A program made the translations under genes and the position numbers. 13,701 nucleotides of DNA from Pseudobacteriovorax antillogorgiicola. Its GTDB lineage: Bacteria; Bdellovibrionota_B; Oligoflexia; Oligoflexales; RGVZ01. The stretch covers positions 1 through 13,701 of the forward strand of contig CAMDGW010000049.1 of NCBI GenBank assembly GCA_945897695.1, given 5' to 3'. Below are positions 1-7,091 of the stretch, one piece after another. The notes under the pieces were generated by a model. That model made no database searches, was not told where the DNA came from, and saw only the letters and a program-made list of their open reading frames with translations. How positions within the stretch are numbered: the first letter of the stretch is position 1; the number at the start of each line of letters is the position of its first letter.

Positions 1-591
1 AGCTGAGGCTAGCGCAGCTACCAGGGAATCTTCGATTTCTGCAAGGATGGCCAGTCTATCGTTGTCGCCCATGCCTGGGACTTCGCCAAGCACTAGCATT
101 CCAGCATCATCGCACCCGCAGAAGCTCCACACGTTGTCGCCCATTGTCATAGCCATGGCATCTATCAAGCCATTGCGCTCATACTCTTCTACAGCGGCAC
201 CCATGGTGGTAATGATCTGAATCTTTTTTCCGGTAAGCAGTGGCTTGATGCCTTCCTTGGCAGAGTGCTGATAAGCAAAGCCATTCAAAAGTACACGATC
301 GATCCAGCCTTTCATGATGGCCGGATATCCTGTCCACCAAAGGGGAAAAATCAAAGTTATCAGGTCTGAGCTTTCGATAATAGTCTGCTCGTTTTTAATG
401 TCGGAGGGGAGCTTGCCGCTCCTGATCGCTTCGAAATCTCCAGCAGATAGCACCGGATTAAACTTCATTTTATAAAGATCGCGGGTTATCACCGAATTGC
501 CTAGATCTGACGATAGCTGGCCAATATGGTCGCGGATTGTCGCAGAAAAACTTTTTGGGTTTGGATGTGCATAAACAATAACGTGTTGCAT
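1..591 (-). CDS. Flavodoxin-fold NAD(P)H oxidoreductase (quinone reductase family), 3' end cut by window
   Basis: The leftward frame reads from an ATG at 591-589 to the window edge without a stop, giving 197 residues, close to the 190-200 usual for this family, so only a few residues are probably missing. The start MQHVIVYAHPNPKSFS (residues 1-16) is the typical first beta strand and FMN-phosphate loop of Flavodoxin_2 proteins. Residues 81-107 carry the family signature (IFPLWWTGYPAIMKGWIDRV, then GFAY), and TMGAA near 129-133 forms a further cofactor loop. Proteins of this kind (KefF, MdaB, YwrO groups) are soluble FMN/FAD enzymes that reduce quinones or electrophiles with NAD(P)H. Which substrate this one uses cannot be told. 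A Shine-Dalgarno AAGGA (plus-strand TCCTT at 599-603) supports the start. The gene is divergent from the methyltransferase-like gene. Confidence 0.85.
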   Translation of the reverse strand, partial: MQHVIVYAHPNPKSFSATIRDHIGQLSSDLGNSVITRDLYKMKFNPVLSAGDFEAIRSGKLPSDIKNEQTIIESSDLITLIFPLWWTGYPAIMKGWIDRVLLNGFAYQHSAKEGIKPLLTGKKIQIITTMGAAVEEYERNGLIDAMAMTMGDNVWSFCGCDDAGMLVLGEVPGMGDNDRLAILAEIEDSLVAALASA

Positions 592-677
592 AGTGCGATC
601 CTTAGTGTGGCAAAGGTTAGGTGAAGAAAGCGTAACACCATTCCTACGAATCTGCTACATTGGAAGCAATTGCAAAC

Positions 678-1397
678 ATGGCGAAGCTTCTTGGGAGTGT
701 TGTTGTGGAAATAAGACGATTCAAAATTCCGGAAAATCTAAAGTCCGTTATGGAGCTACTCGAGGTTCTCACATGTTGTGTGGCAGTAGTTTTCACGGAT
801 GCGACTGTGCAGTCCATATTTCTAGGTGGAACGATAGCGGTGGTTGGCGCCTCGCTTTTTACTTGGGCAGGGGGTTTTCAGCGCATGGAACGGGAGGGGG
901 TTCTCACATTGGGGGGGCCTTACCGATTTGTAAGGCATCCTTGGATCTTGGCCCGATTCCTGATGGTCTTTGGCATTATTCTCATGGCCCGTTTACCGCT
1001 GCTGTTTTTAGTGGCTATGATTGGCCTTGCCCCCTTGTACAGACGCTTGACTAGGATGGAGGACCAGTATCTTTCTTCACAGTTGGGCCCCATGGCATCA
1101 GAGTATAAAGCATTTGTTGCTGGTTTTATCCCGCAGTTTTCTCCCGCGAAATTGCCGGCTTATGGAAAAAACGACCCCCAAGATGAGTTCTCATGGCGCA
1201 GAGCCCTCTTGAAGCGCCCAGGCAGGGGCAGCTTAGCGCTTTTGGGTGTTGGCGTAACTGTGGGGGCCATGGCAGTATGGTGCGAACAATGGGTTCCGGT
1301 ATGGGGGTGGAGGGTTGCAGCTTTGGCTGCGTCGGCAGCCTCTATTTATTGGCTGATAAAAGACCGCTCCCAGTATAAAAGACGGTCGTTTAGTTAA
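678..1397 (+). CDS. Isoprenylcysteine carboxyl methyltransferase-like integral membrane protein
   Basis: The protein is hydrophobic with several likely membrane helices. It contains the C-terminal ICMT/PEMT family signature: GGPYRFVRHPWILARF, followed about 40 residues later by RMEDQYLSSQLGPMASEYKAF and FIPQF. In the family the GPYRxVRHP and E-x-Y-x-Y blocks bind S-adenosylmethionine in the membrane plane. Bacterial members methylate small lipophilic or unknown substrates, so the substrate is open. After the signature come about 100 extra residues with two more hydrophobic stretches. The ATG at 678 has a GGAAG 11 bases upstream. The frame could also start at TTG 660 or at ATG 750, just before the first hydrophobic segment, so the N-terminus is uncertain. 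It stops 35 bases before the acyl-CoA dehydrogenase and is probably co-transcribed with it. Confidence 0.75.
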   Translation: MAKLLGSVVVEIRRFKIPENLKSVMELLEVLTCCVAVVFTDATVQSIFLGGTIAVVGASLFTWAGGFQRMEREGVLTLGGPYRFVRHPWILARFLMVFGIILMARLPLLFLVAMIGLAPLYRRLTRMEDQYLSSQLGPMASEYKAFVAGFIPQFSPAKLPAYGKNDPQDEFSWRRALLKRPGRGSLALLGVGVTVGAMAVWCEQWVPVWGWRVAALAASAASIYWLIKDRSQYKRRSFS

Positions 1398-1432
1398 ATG
1401 ATGTTCATTCCTTTGAGAAGGGTAATTTGATT

Positions 1433-2608
1433 ATGTCTTTGCCACGTACGTCTCCATTTCCTGATTTTTACAATGTTGAAGGACTTTTGTCCGAAGAGCA
1501 GCGTTTGGTTGCAAACTCTGTTCGGGACTTTGCAAGTCGTGAGTTGAATCCATCGATTGGCCAACATTACATGGATGAGAAATTCCCTGTTGAAAAAATC
1601 AAAATGTTTGGAGAGCTGGGGCTACTCGGAGGAAATCTCAAAGGCTATGGCCTAGCTGGTATGGATCAAATTAGCTACGGCTTGGTGATGAAGGAGCTTG
1701 AACGATGTGACTCCGGTGTTCGTAGTTTTGTTTCGGTTCAGGGCGCTCTCGTCATGTACCCAATCTATGAGTATGGGAGCGAAGAGCAGAAAAACTATTG
1801 GCTACCAAAGCTTGGAACCGGTGAGGCAATTGGTTGTTTTGGTTTGACTGAGTCTTACGGTGGCTCAGACCCCGGTAAAATGAAGACTAATGCGCTTCTC
1901 AAAGGTGATAAGTGGATTTTAAATGGCTCTAAAATGTGGATTACCAACGGTAATCTAGCCGACGTTGCCGTCGTTTGGGCCAGTACGTCCGAGGGTGTTC
2001 GTGGATTCCTCGTTCCGACCAAGTCCAAAGGCTTCAGTGCCCGCAAGATGACAGGTAAACTCTCCCTGCGAGCTTCAGTAACTTCAGAGCTTTACTTTGA
2101 TAACGTGGAGCTTGATAAGGGCGCCATACTTCCCAAATCTACTGCCGGCATCAAGTGTGCGCTATCATGTCTGACTCAAGCCCGGTATGGCATCGCTTGG
2201 GGTGTCTTGGGGGCGGCTGAAGCTTGTTTTGATGAAGCTTTAAACTACGTCAAAGATCGTATGATTTTTGATAAGCCACTTGCTGCCAAGCAATTGGTCC
2301 AAATGAAACTAGCTAAAATGTCTGCGGCAATAACCCAAGGCCAGCTACTTGCTTTGAGACTCGGTCAGCTGAAACAAGCGGGCGAGATGCACCACTCTCA
2401 GGTTTCAATGGCAAAACAAAACAACGTTCAGCTTGCACTAGATACGGCAAGAACCTGCCGCGACATGCTAGGTGGCAACGGTATTATGATTGAATACCAA
2501 ACAATGCGGCATATGTGTAACCTTGAGACGGTCTACACTTACGAGGGAACTAATGACGTTCACTTGCTTGTGGTAGGTCAGCAGATTACAGGGATCCCTG
2601 CTTATTGA
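1433..2608 (+). CDS. gcdH: Glutaryl-CoA dehydrogenase (acyl-CoA dehydrogenase family)
   Basis: The 391-residue product has the full acyl-CoA dehydrogenase layout: an N-terminal helical domain, a middle beta domain with GCFGLTESYGGSDP and WITNGNLADVAVVWA (FAD and substrate contacts), and a C-terminal helical domain. Features specific to glutaryl-CoA dehydrogenase are GVRSFVSVQGALVMYPI, whose Arg (about residue 97) matches the Arg that binds the gamma-carboxylate of glutaryl-CoA, and ARYGIAWGVLGAAEAC. The YEGT motif holds the catalytic base Glu at about 371, the position typical of this subfamily. The enzyme oxidatively decarboxylates glutaryl-CoA to crotonyl-CoA in lysine and tryptophan breakdown, passing electrons to ETF. 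The ATG at 1433 is chosen over an in-frame TTG at 1427 because GAGAAGGG (1415-1422) is well spaced. The stop overlaps the ribosome site of the next gene. Other acyl-CoA dehydrogenases remain a minor alternative. Confidence 0.87.
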   Translation: MSLPRTSPFPDFYNVEGLLSEEQRLVANSVRDFASRELNPSIGQHYMDEKFPVEKIKMFGELGLLGGNLKGYGLAGMDQISYGLVMKELERCDSGVRSFVSVQGALVMYPIYEYGSEEQKNYWLPKLGTGEAIGCFGLTESYGGSDPGKMKTNALLKGDKWILNGSKMWITNGNLADVAVVWASTSEGVRGFLVPTKSKGFSARKMTGKLSLRASVTSELYFDNVELDKGAILPKSTAGIKCALSCLTQARYGIAWGVLGAAEACFDEALNYVKDRMIFDKPLAAKQLVQMKLAKMSAAITQGQLLALRLGQLKQAGEMHHSQVSMAKQNNVQLALDTARTCRDMLGGNGIMIEYQTMRHMCNLETVYTYEGTNDVHLLVVGQQITGIPAY

Positions 2609-2619
2609 GGAGACAAGGC

Positions 2620-3135
2620 ATGAGCGCACAATGGATTGTGTCGATAGCCGTCTTGGTGGAGATTGCGCTTTTTTCTGGATGCCGAATGGCAAAACTGGGT
2701 AAAGATTATCCAGATTCCCATACAGTGACTGGTGGATCCGATGCTTCTACATCGAAGGCTCCTATCATTCAGCCCCAGCGTCAGACGCAGCTAGGATCGG
2801 TTCTTTCGGTTAAGCTAGATGATTCAGGGAAATTATTGGATCAGTTGATTATCCGATTGGACTACTTTCCCGCGCCGCGACCTGATGGTGTTTCTGTGCC
2901 GACGTGTTACGACGAAATTGCAGGACACTTGGTATTAGGGCGAATCATTTGTCAGGCTAACGGTAATATTGCCGCAGAAATCATAGCCAACCAGGTGGTG
3001 CAGCAATGCTACACCTCCACTCCTGTGCGCAAAATTGCGGCTAAGTCGCCGATTCTGCTGAGCGGCTGTAAAGCAGCTGCAGAGATTCAGACCTATCGCT
3101 ATGAGCCAGAATTGAAGTTGGAAGTGGTTAAGTGA
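2620..3135 (+). CDS. Putative small lipoprotein, unknown function
   Basis: The product is 171 residues long. A hydrophobic N-terminus ends in LFSGC, giving a possible lipobox with Cys21 as the lipidated residue. Phe at -3 and a Glu inside the hydrophobic stretch are not ideal, so plain export or a membrane anchor is possible. Next comes a Ser/Thr/Asp-rich linker (about 25-55), then a compact domain with beta-rich stretches and four cysteines (in the contexts PTCYDE, IICQA, QQCYT and LSGCK), which could form two disulfides in the periplasm. I do not recognise the family. The ATG at 2620 follows AGGAG at 2608-2612, which overlaps the stop codon of the dehydrogenase gene. The two are therefore almost certainly in one operon and may be translationally coupled. 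A terminator follows. Confidence 0.7.
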   Translation: MSAQWIVSIAVLVEIALFSGCRMAKLGKDYPDSHTVTGGSDASTSKAPIIQPQRQTQLGSVLSVKLDDSGKLLDQLIIRLDYFPAPRPDGVSVPTCYDEIAGHLVLGRIICQANGNIAAEIIANQVVQQCYTSTPVRKIAAKSPILLSGCKAAAEIQTYRYEPELKLEVVK

Positions 3136-3167
3136 GCAAGTGATCAAGTATGACGCAAGATAAATTC

Positions 3168-3199
3168 AAAAGCCCGGGCCGCTATGGCTCCGGGCTTTT
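3168..3199. terminator. Bidirectional intrinsic terminator between convergent genes
   Basis: A 10-bp perfect stem pairs AAAAGCCCGG (3168-3177) with CCGGGCTTTT (3190-3199). It is extended inward by GCC/GGC with one bulged T and a 5-base loop GCTAT. The A/T ends give a short U run on either strand, so it can stop both the rightward lipoprotein transcript and the leftward thioredoxin-fold gene transcript. Confidence 0.9.
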
Positions 3200-3218
3200 A
3201 AAAATCTATTTATAACAA

Positions 3219-3713
3219 TTATTCACAAGTAGTTTTGAGTGCTTGCTCTACGAGTCCACGAATTTTTCCTTCTGATCCATCCCATGTGCCAACGTGATTG
3301 CCAACCATCTCGCCTTTGCAGTCGACCACAAAAACCTGTGGTACCCCATTTGTAGTGCGCAACGCATTGTAGACGCGTCGTCCAGTGTCTTGAACAACTG
3401 GATGGTTCGGGTGGTGGCGGTCAATCCACTCTGCAAACTCAGCATCATTGGTATCAAGGCCTAGGTCCAATACTTGAACTCTCGGATTTGAAGCGTATTC
3501 TGTGGCTAATGCATCCACCTTAGGAGCATTTTCGTTGCAGTATCCGCAGCTTAACCGGTAGGTTTCAAACACGAACACGCCATTTTTGTGCTCAGACATT
3601 TTGTAGATGTCACGGGAGTCGCTATTTTTAAGCGGGAAGTCGTACATGGGAATCGTTGCAGCCGATGCAGCGGAAGCAACTAACAATGTGGCGGCTACTA
3701 AAAGACAACGCAT
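3219..3713 (-). CDS. Exported thioredoxin-fold thiol-disulfide protein (TlpA/ResA-like)
   Basis: The product is 164 residues. Residues 1-19 form a classic Sec signal peptide ending ASA-A, so it acts in the periplasm. The thioredoxin redox motif is C56-G-Y-C59, within FVFETYRLSCGYCNENAPK. The cis-proline loop is GVPQVFVVD (Pro125), and the region between has the usual alpha/beta order. Two further cysteines (132 and 163) could form an extra disulfide. The family reduces, oxidises or isomerises disulfides of exported proteins, for example in cytochrome c maturation or envelope stress. No partner gene nearby tells which. A very strong Shine-Dalgarno AGGAGGA (plus strand 3721-3727) sits 7 bases upstream of the ATG. 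The gene converges on the lipoprotein gene across the shared terminator. Confidence 0.85.
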   Translation of the reverse strand: MRCLLVAATLLVASAASAATIPMYDFPLKNSDSRDIYKMSEHKNGVFVFETYRLSCGYCNENAPKVDALATEYASNPRVQVLDLGLDTNDAEFAEWIDRHHPNHPVVQDTGRRVYNALRTTNGVPQVFVVDCKGEMVGNHVGTWDGSEGKIRGLVEQALKTTCE

Positions 3714-3991
3714 AAGAGGATCCTCCTGGATGATTCAATTAAATGACCGGAACTATGTTTGTAGAAGAGTAACCGAGTCCACGTAATTATTCCAAGCAAA
3801 AGATTCCTTAAATTGACGATCCGGCAAATTCGGCCAGATTGGCAAGCTAATTCAGCCCCCTTAACCGCCACTTACTCCGGCTACGGCTATAAAATCTTTT
3901 AGATATTTTGGGCTTGGTCGATAGACCTCCTACCAGACAGGTCAAAAGCGGATAAACCGTGGGACTTCGTCAAGATTTGGACTAGAGGCTC
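3714..3991. other. Divergent intergenic region, no clear promoter
   Basis: These 278 bases lie between the leftward thioredoxin-fold gene and the rightward TPR gene and must hold promoters for both. I see AT-rich stretches (for example TATAAAAT near 3889) but no convincing -35/-10 pair. Two alternative small hairpins can be drawn: GGTC-GATA-GACC and GACCT...AGGTC, which share GACC and so exclude each other. They may be chance. No open frame of note was seen. Confidence 0.4.
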
Positions 3992-6325
3992 ATGGATCAG
4001 CGTTGCCGCGATCAGCTTGAATTTGCAAATAAGCTAATCTTCGTTAAGCAGTACGAAGAAGCTAATAGAGTTCTTAGGGACATTCTCGTGACGAACGAAG
4101 GCGCCGAGGAATCGCTGATTCATTTGCGCCGTATCGAACTTATGAGCTTGATGGGGCGCACCCACGAGGTGAAAGCTCATTACAGCCAGCTAACTCAAGA
4201 ACAGCCGGATGACGATGGACTCTCCCGTACCTGTCTTGTCCTGAGTAGCATGTATTCAGAACCGGCAAACGCAGCAGATGCGATGAATCAGCTTCATGCA
4301 ATTGCCCAAGAGTTTGGTCCGTCTCCTCTGCTTTTTTTTGCTATGGGATTTGGGGCTGAGCAGCAGGGTAACAATGAACGGGCTCGATACAATTATGAGC
4401 AGTCAGTGGCTCTGGATCAGCAGTGGTATCCAAGCTTGTTTGGATTAAGTCAGGTTCATTTTAACATGGGCGATGAGGCCAAGGGCGACCAGTATTTCCA
4501 TCAGTTTGAAATGATGGCTCCTTATAATTTGTACGGAAATTTTGAGACCCATCGTCGATTGAGCCATGAATTTATTGATTTGGTGCGTTTTGATGATGCT
4601 GAGCGTGCGATCCAAGCACTGACAATGTGGTGGTTTGAAAATCGTCGGTACGTGCCGGTGCATATCGAAATTTTTGACCGCCTGGCTACGGCTCGCATTA
4701 GCGATCTAAAAGGCGACCATGCTCAAGCGCAAAAACGGCGCACTGAAGCAAGGGTGTTAACTGATGATCTTATGAATAATCGCTCCGTCGATGAAGAAGC
4801 GCTTTATTTTGTTGCTCGTGTTTTGACAGAATACGGAGAAGAGCGAGCAGCATTCCAGGCGTACAAACAAGTTCTTAAGGTTGCCGGGAACAACCCATCT
4901 GTAGTGCAGAAGGTGGGAAGTCATTTTCTTGGTAGCGGTGAATTTGAAGCAGCCAAAGAGCTTTTTGAACATGCCTATGCACAACACCCGGATAATTCTG
5001 AGATCAGGTTTTGTCTACTCGTGGCCAGGCTTAAGTCTGCCGGGGTCAGTGTGGAGGAATATCTGATCGGACGCGAACGTATACGTCAACTTGCCGACAC
5101 TGGTGACCGCGTAGAATTCCTGTCGCTGCTGAATGCGCTCCTCGGTCGGTTTAGTGGTGACTGGGACGTGCATTTTCATTTGGCAGAACTATTTATGCGC
5201 ATGGGACATGAAAAGAAGGCTGGCGTTCATTACTCCAAAATGTTTGAGCTAGACCCTCTCGGGCAAAACTCAAGACTACGCTACGCAAACTTTCTCATGA
5301 ATCATAATGACCCGGATAAAGCGATGGAGATACTGCGCACGATCGAGGCTCCCAAAGGCGCCATGAGTGATGTGGATGCAGAAATTCAGTGGCTAAAGTC
5401 CAGCTACTTTGATCGAAAAAGTGACTGGAAAGCGAGCATGGACATGCTGTTGCCGCTTTTGGGGCGTGATCCCTGGAATATCACGTATCTGATACATGAA
5501 GTCATTTGTTTGACTGGATTGAATGGTGGAGCTGGCGCGGTACAGTCCGCCCAGGATCATTGGGCGCGGAAGTTAGCTAATAACGAAGAGACTCGTGTTA
5601 ATTGGACCGAGTTTGCCACTGACACGGAGCGATGTTCAAATCAGCATTTATATCAACTGGCATACGCAAGAGCGAAGCTTCAATTCTTATATATGCGTGG
5701 TAGCGAGCATTCATTGCGCTCCGTGGTGCGAGATGCCTGCCGATTTGATGCGGGTAAGGGTGCCAGGGAATTACTTAGGCTCGTAAACACAAACTTTGAT
5801 CACCCAAGTGTTTACTGGGGATTGGGGCTGCTCTACAAAGAGCTGTGGCAGCTTGAAGTGGCATCTATGTGGTTTGAATTAACGCTTGGCCTGACAAACA
5901 TTGATGATCGTCTAAAATCCCTCGTCTATTTGGATTTGGCCGATTCCTATATCTGGCGAAATGTGAATCTTCCGAAAGCGGTAGAATACATTAAGTTGTC
6001 TCTAGAGCTCTCGGCGCGGAACGGCCAGCAAGACCGCCGTGCGTTGATGATTATGGGGCATGCCTTGCTGAGACAGGGGCAAGTTCGCCAGGCCCAGGCT
6101 TATCTCGATCAAATGCGTGACCAGGCTAACGAATTTGAAGTTCAGTACTTAAATGGTCTTGTTCAATACCGCAATGGACAGGCAATGCGTGCCAACGAAA
6201 TTTGGAAACCTCTGCTTAAATTTAAGACAGAGCAGATGCGAGATTATCGCATCAAACAAGAGATTCTGCGGTATTACTTCGAAAAAACTCCCTATGCGCC
6301 TCGTGACCTTTCGAAGGCGAACTGA
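3992..6325 (+). CDS. Large cytoplasmic TPR-repeat protein, unknown function
   Basis: The product is 777 residues, with no signal peptide or membrane helix. It is almost wholly alpha-helical and carries degenerate tetratricopeptide repeats. The clearest are near 112-145 (GNNERARYNYEQSVALD), 147-180, 270-300 (YGEERAAFQAYKQVLKVAG), 304-337 (GEFEAAKELFEHAYAQHPDN), 393-425 (GHEKKAGVHYSKMFELDP), 427-455 and again in the last 170 residues (RQGQVRQAQAYL). TPR arrays are protein-protein docking surfaces, and no enzymatic domain is visible, so a scaffold or adaptor role is inferred. The ATG at 3992 has AGAGG (3983-3987) upstream. The next gene rightward is 230 bases away. A second helical-repeat protein lies at 7092, which may be a relative or a functional partner. 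I do not recognise a named family. Confidence 0.85.
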   Translation: MDQRCRDQLEFANKLIFVKQYEEANRVLRDILVTNEGAEESLIHLRRIELMSLMGRTHEVKAHYSQLTQEQPDDDGLSRTCLVLSSMYSEPANAADAMNQLHAIAQEFGPSPLLFFAMGFGAEQQGNNERARYNYEQSVALDQQWYPSLFGLSQVHFNMGDEAKGDQYFHQFEMMAPYNLYGNFETHRRLSHEFIDLVRFDDAERAIQALTMWWFENRRYVPVHIEIFDRLATARISDLKGDHAQAQKRRTEARVLTDDLMNNRSVDEEALYFVARVLTEYGEERAAFQAYKQVLKVAGNNPSVVQKVGSHFLGSGEFEAAKELFEHAYAQHPDNSEIRFCLLVARLKSAGVSVEEYLIGRERIRQLADTGDRVEFLSLLNALLGRFSGDWDVHFHLAELFMRMGHEKKAGVHYSKMFELDPLGQNSRLRYANFLMNHNDPDKAMEILRTIEAPKGAMSDVDAEIQWLKSSYFDRKSDWKASMDMLLPLLGRDPWNITYLIHEVICLTGLNGGAGAVQSAQDHWARKLANNEETRVNWTEFATDTERCSNQHLYQLAYARAKLQFLYMRGSEHSLRSVVRDACRFDAGKGARELLRLVNTNFDHPSVYWGLGLLYKELWQLEVASMWFELTLGLTNIDDRLKSLVYLDLADSYIWRNVNLPKAVEYIKLSLELSARNGQQDRRALMIMGHALLRQGQVRQAQAYLDQMRDQANEFEVQYLNGLVQYRNGQAMRANEIWKPLLKFKTEQMRDYRIKQEILRYYFEKTPYAPRDLSKAN

Positions 6326-6419
6326 CCAGCCAGCCAAAAATTTCATTGACACATCAGCGCAGGTGTGGAAAAACCTTGGTCGAGCATAAGTTCACATTTT
6401 TAATTGGAACGTCCGCGGA

Positions 6420-6445
6420 CTCATCAAACGAAAGTTTGTAATGAG
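6420..6445 (+). other. Hairpin with GAAA tetraloop in the intergenic region
   Basis: CTCAT-CAAAC (6420-6429) pairs with GTTTG (6434-6438) and, after a two-base TA bulge, with ATGAG (6441-6445), leaving GAAA as loop. Directly before it is a 10-base palindrome GTCCGCGGAC (6411-6420). No U run follows, so it is not a standard terminator. GNRA loops often cap functional RNA helices. It may be part of the leader of the small gene at 6556, a 3' end of the TPR transcript, or a protein-binding inverted repeat. Confidence 0.4.
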
Positions 6446-6470
6446 CCGGGAGACCGAGCTACTGGGTTTT

Positions 6471-6476
6471 TATAAT
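6471..6476 (+). promoter_or_regulatory. Possible -10 box for the CxxC gene
   Basis: A perfect TATAAT lies 80 bases before the small gene at 6556, just after a T run. There is no recognisable TTGACA-like -35 box at 16-18 bases spacing, so it would need an activator or is chance. Confidence 0.25.
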
Positions 6477-6555
6477 CCAATCGCTTCGTCGGATAAAGAA
6501 ATTGAAATGAGAGTCCCACGGAATGGGGCTGTCCAAGAGAGGGAGGATTCTTACC

Positions 6556-6873
6556 TTGAAAAACACCGTTTCGAAAACAATGCCATCCAACACCGGATTC
6601 AACGCGTTTTTTACCAATTGTTGCTCGGCTTGCGAGGGACACGTTAAGAGTGTTCGCAGGGAGTTTAGCGATCAGGCCTGGTCTGCGCTGGTGGCCTGGA
6701 AAGAGGTTCAAAGCACTGCAGTGGATTCACCCCTCTGTAACGACTGCTATTTTAATTTCCGTGATGTTTTGATTGAACGAGCAGATGAGATGAAACTCAT
6801 GACGGCAAACGTGGCAGCTAAAGTCGCATCGGCCTCCCTAGCTCTCATGAATGGAAAAGTAGCTCGCGCTTAA
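6556..6873 (+). CDS. Small protein with two CxxC pairs, putative metal-binding, unknown function
   Basis: The product is 105 residues from a TTG start at 6556, chosen because GGGAGG (6541-6546, in the longer run AGAGGGAGG) stands 9 bases upstream. The ATG at 6523 in the same frame lacks such a site. Cys22-Cys23-x2-Cys26 and Cys61-x2-Cys64 make two CxxC knuckles about 35 residues apart, an arrangement that fits a zinc-binding or redox site. The residues between are helical and charged, and the C-terminal 40 residues look like an alanine-rich amphipathic helix. There is no signal peptide. I do not recognise the family. The gene stands alone between the TPR gene and a strong terminator (6928-6968). 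Confidence 0.65.
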   Translation: MKNTVSKTMPSNTGFNAFFTNCCSACEGHVKSVRREFSDQAWSALVAWKEVQSTAVDSPLCNDCYFNFRDVLIERADEMKLMTANVAAKVASASLALMNGKVARA

Positions 6874-6927
6874 AAACGTGAGTAGAGTTCTCTTTGAGAG
6901 TTGGCATTTTGTAAAATAGATGAATTT

Positions 6928-6968
6928 ACCCGCAGTCATGCCCATGGTGTGACTGCGGGTATTTTTTT
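6928..6968 (+). terminator. Strong intrinsic terminator
   Basis: A perfect 11-bp stem joins ACCCGCAGTCA (6928-6938) to TGACTGCGGGT (6950-6960), with an 11-base loop and a run of seven T (6962-6968). It ends the transcript of the small CxxC gene about 55 bases after its stop, and separates the upstream TPR gene from the 7092-9800 unit. Confidence 0.92.
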
Positions 6969-6984
6969 CCCAAGTTTCATTGTT

Positions 6985-7060
6985 CGGCTGCATATTTTAC
7001 CCATGTTAAGTAATACGACACCCCTCCGATGATATCTCGTCAGATCGTTCAATGCAGCCG
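6985..7060 (+). repeat. Nine-base inverted repeat in the leader of the TPR/EVE-like gene
   Basis: CGGCTGCAT (6985-6993) is the exact reverse complement of ATGCAGCCG (7052-7060), 58 bases apart. A small inner hairpin ATCT-CGTC-AGAT lies between them. The right arm ends 31 bases before the ATG at 7092. It could close a structured leader RNA or be chance. No convincing promoter was found in this stretch, so whether it is transcribed is unknown. Confidence 0.35.
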
Positions 7061-7091
7061 TCATGCTGTTATCATTTGAGGGGGAACCATC

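Noticed and set aside
593..1054. A 153-codon rightward frame overlapping the methyltransferase-like gene
   Set aside because: Out of frame with a gene that has clear family motifs; its product is Gly/Cys/His-rich with no recognisable domain. It is a shadow.
6346..6351. TTGACA as a -35 box
   Set aside because: Nothing like a -10 box lies 15-19 bases downstream (AAAAAC at the expected place).
6405..6480. Cyclic-di-GMP (GEMM) riboswitch, suggested by the GAAA loop
   Set aside because: The conserved GEMM core (GGGCAAACC, GACGCAAAGC and the tetraloop receptor) is absent.
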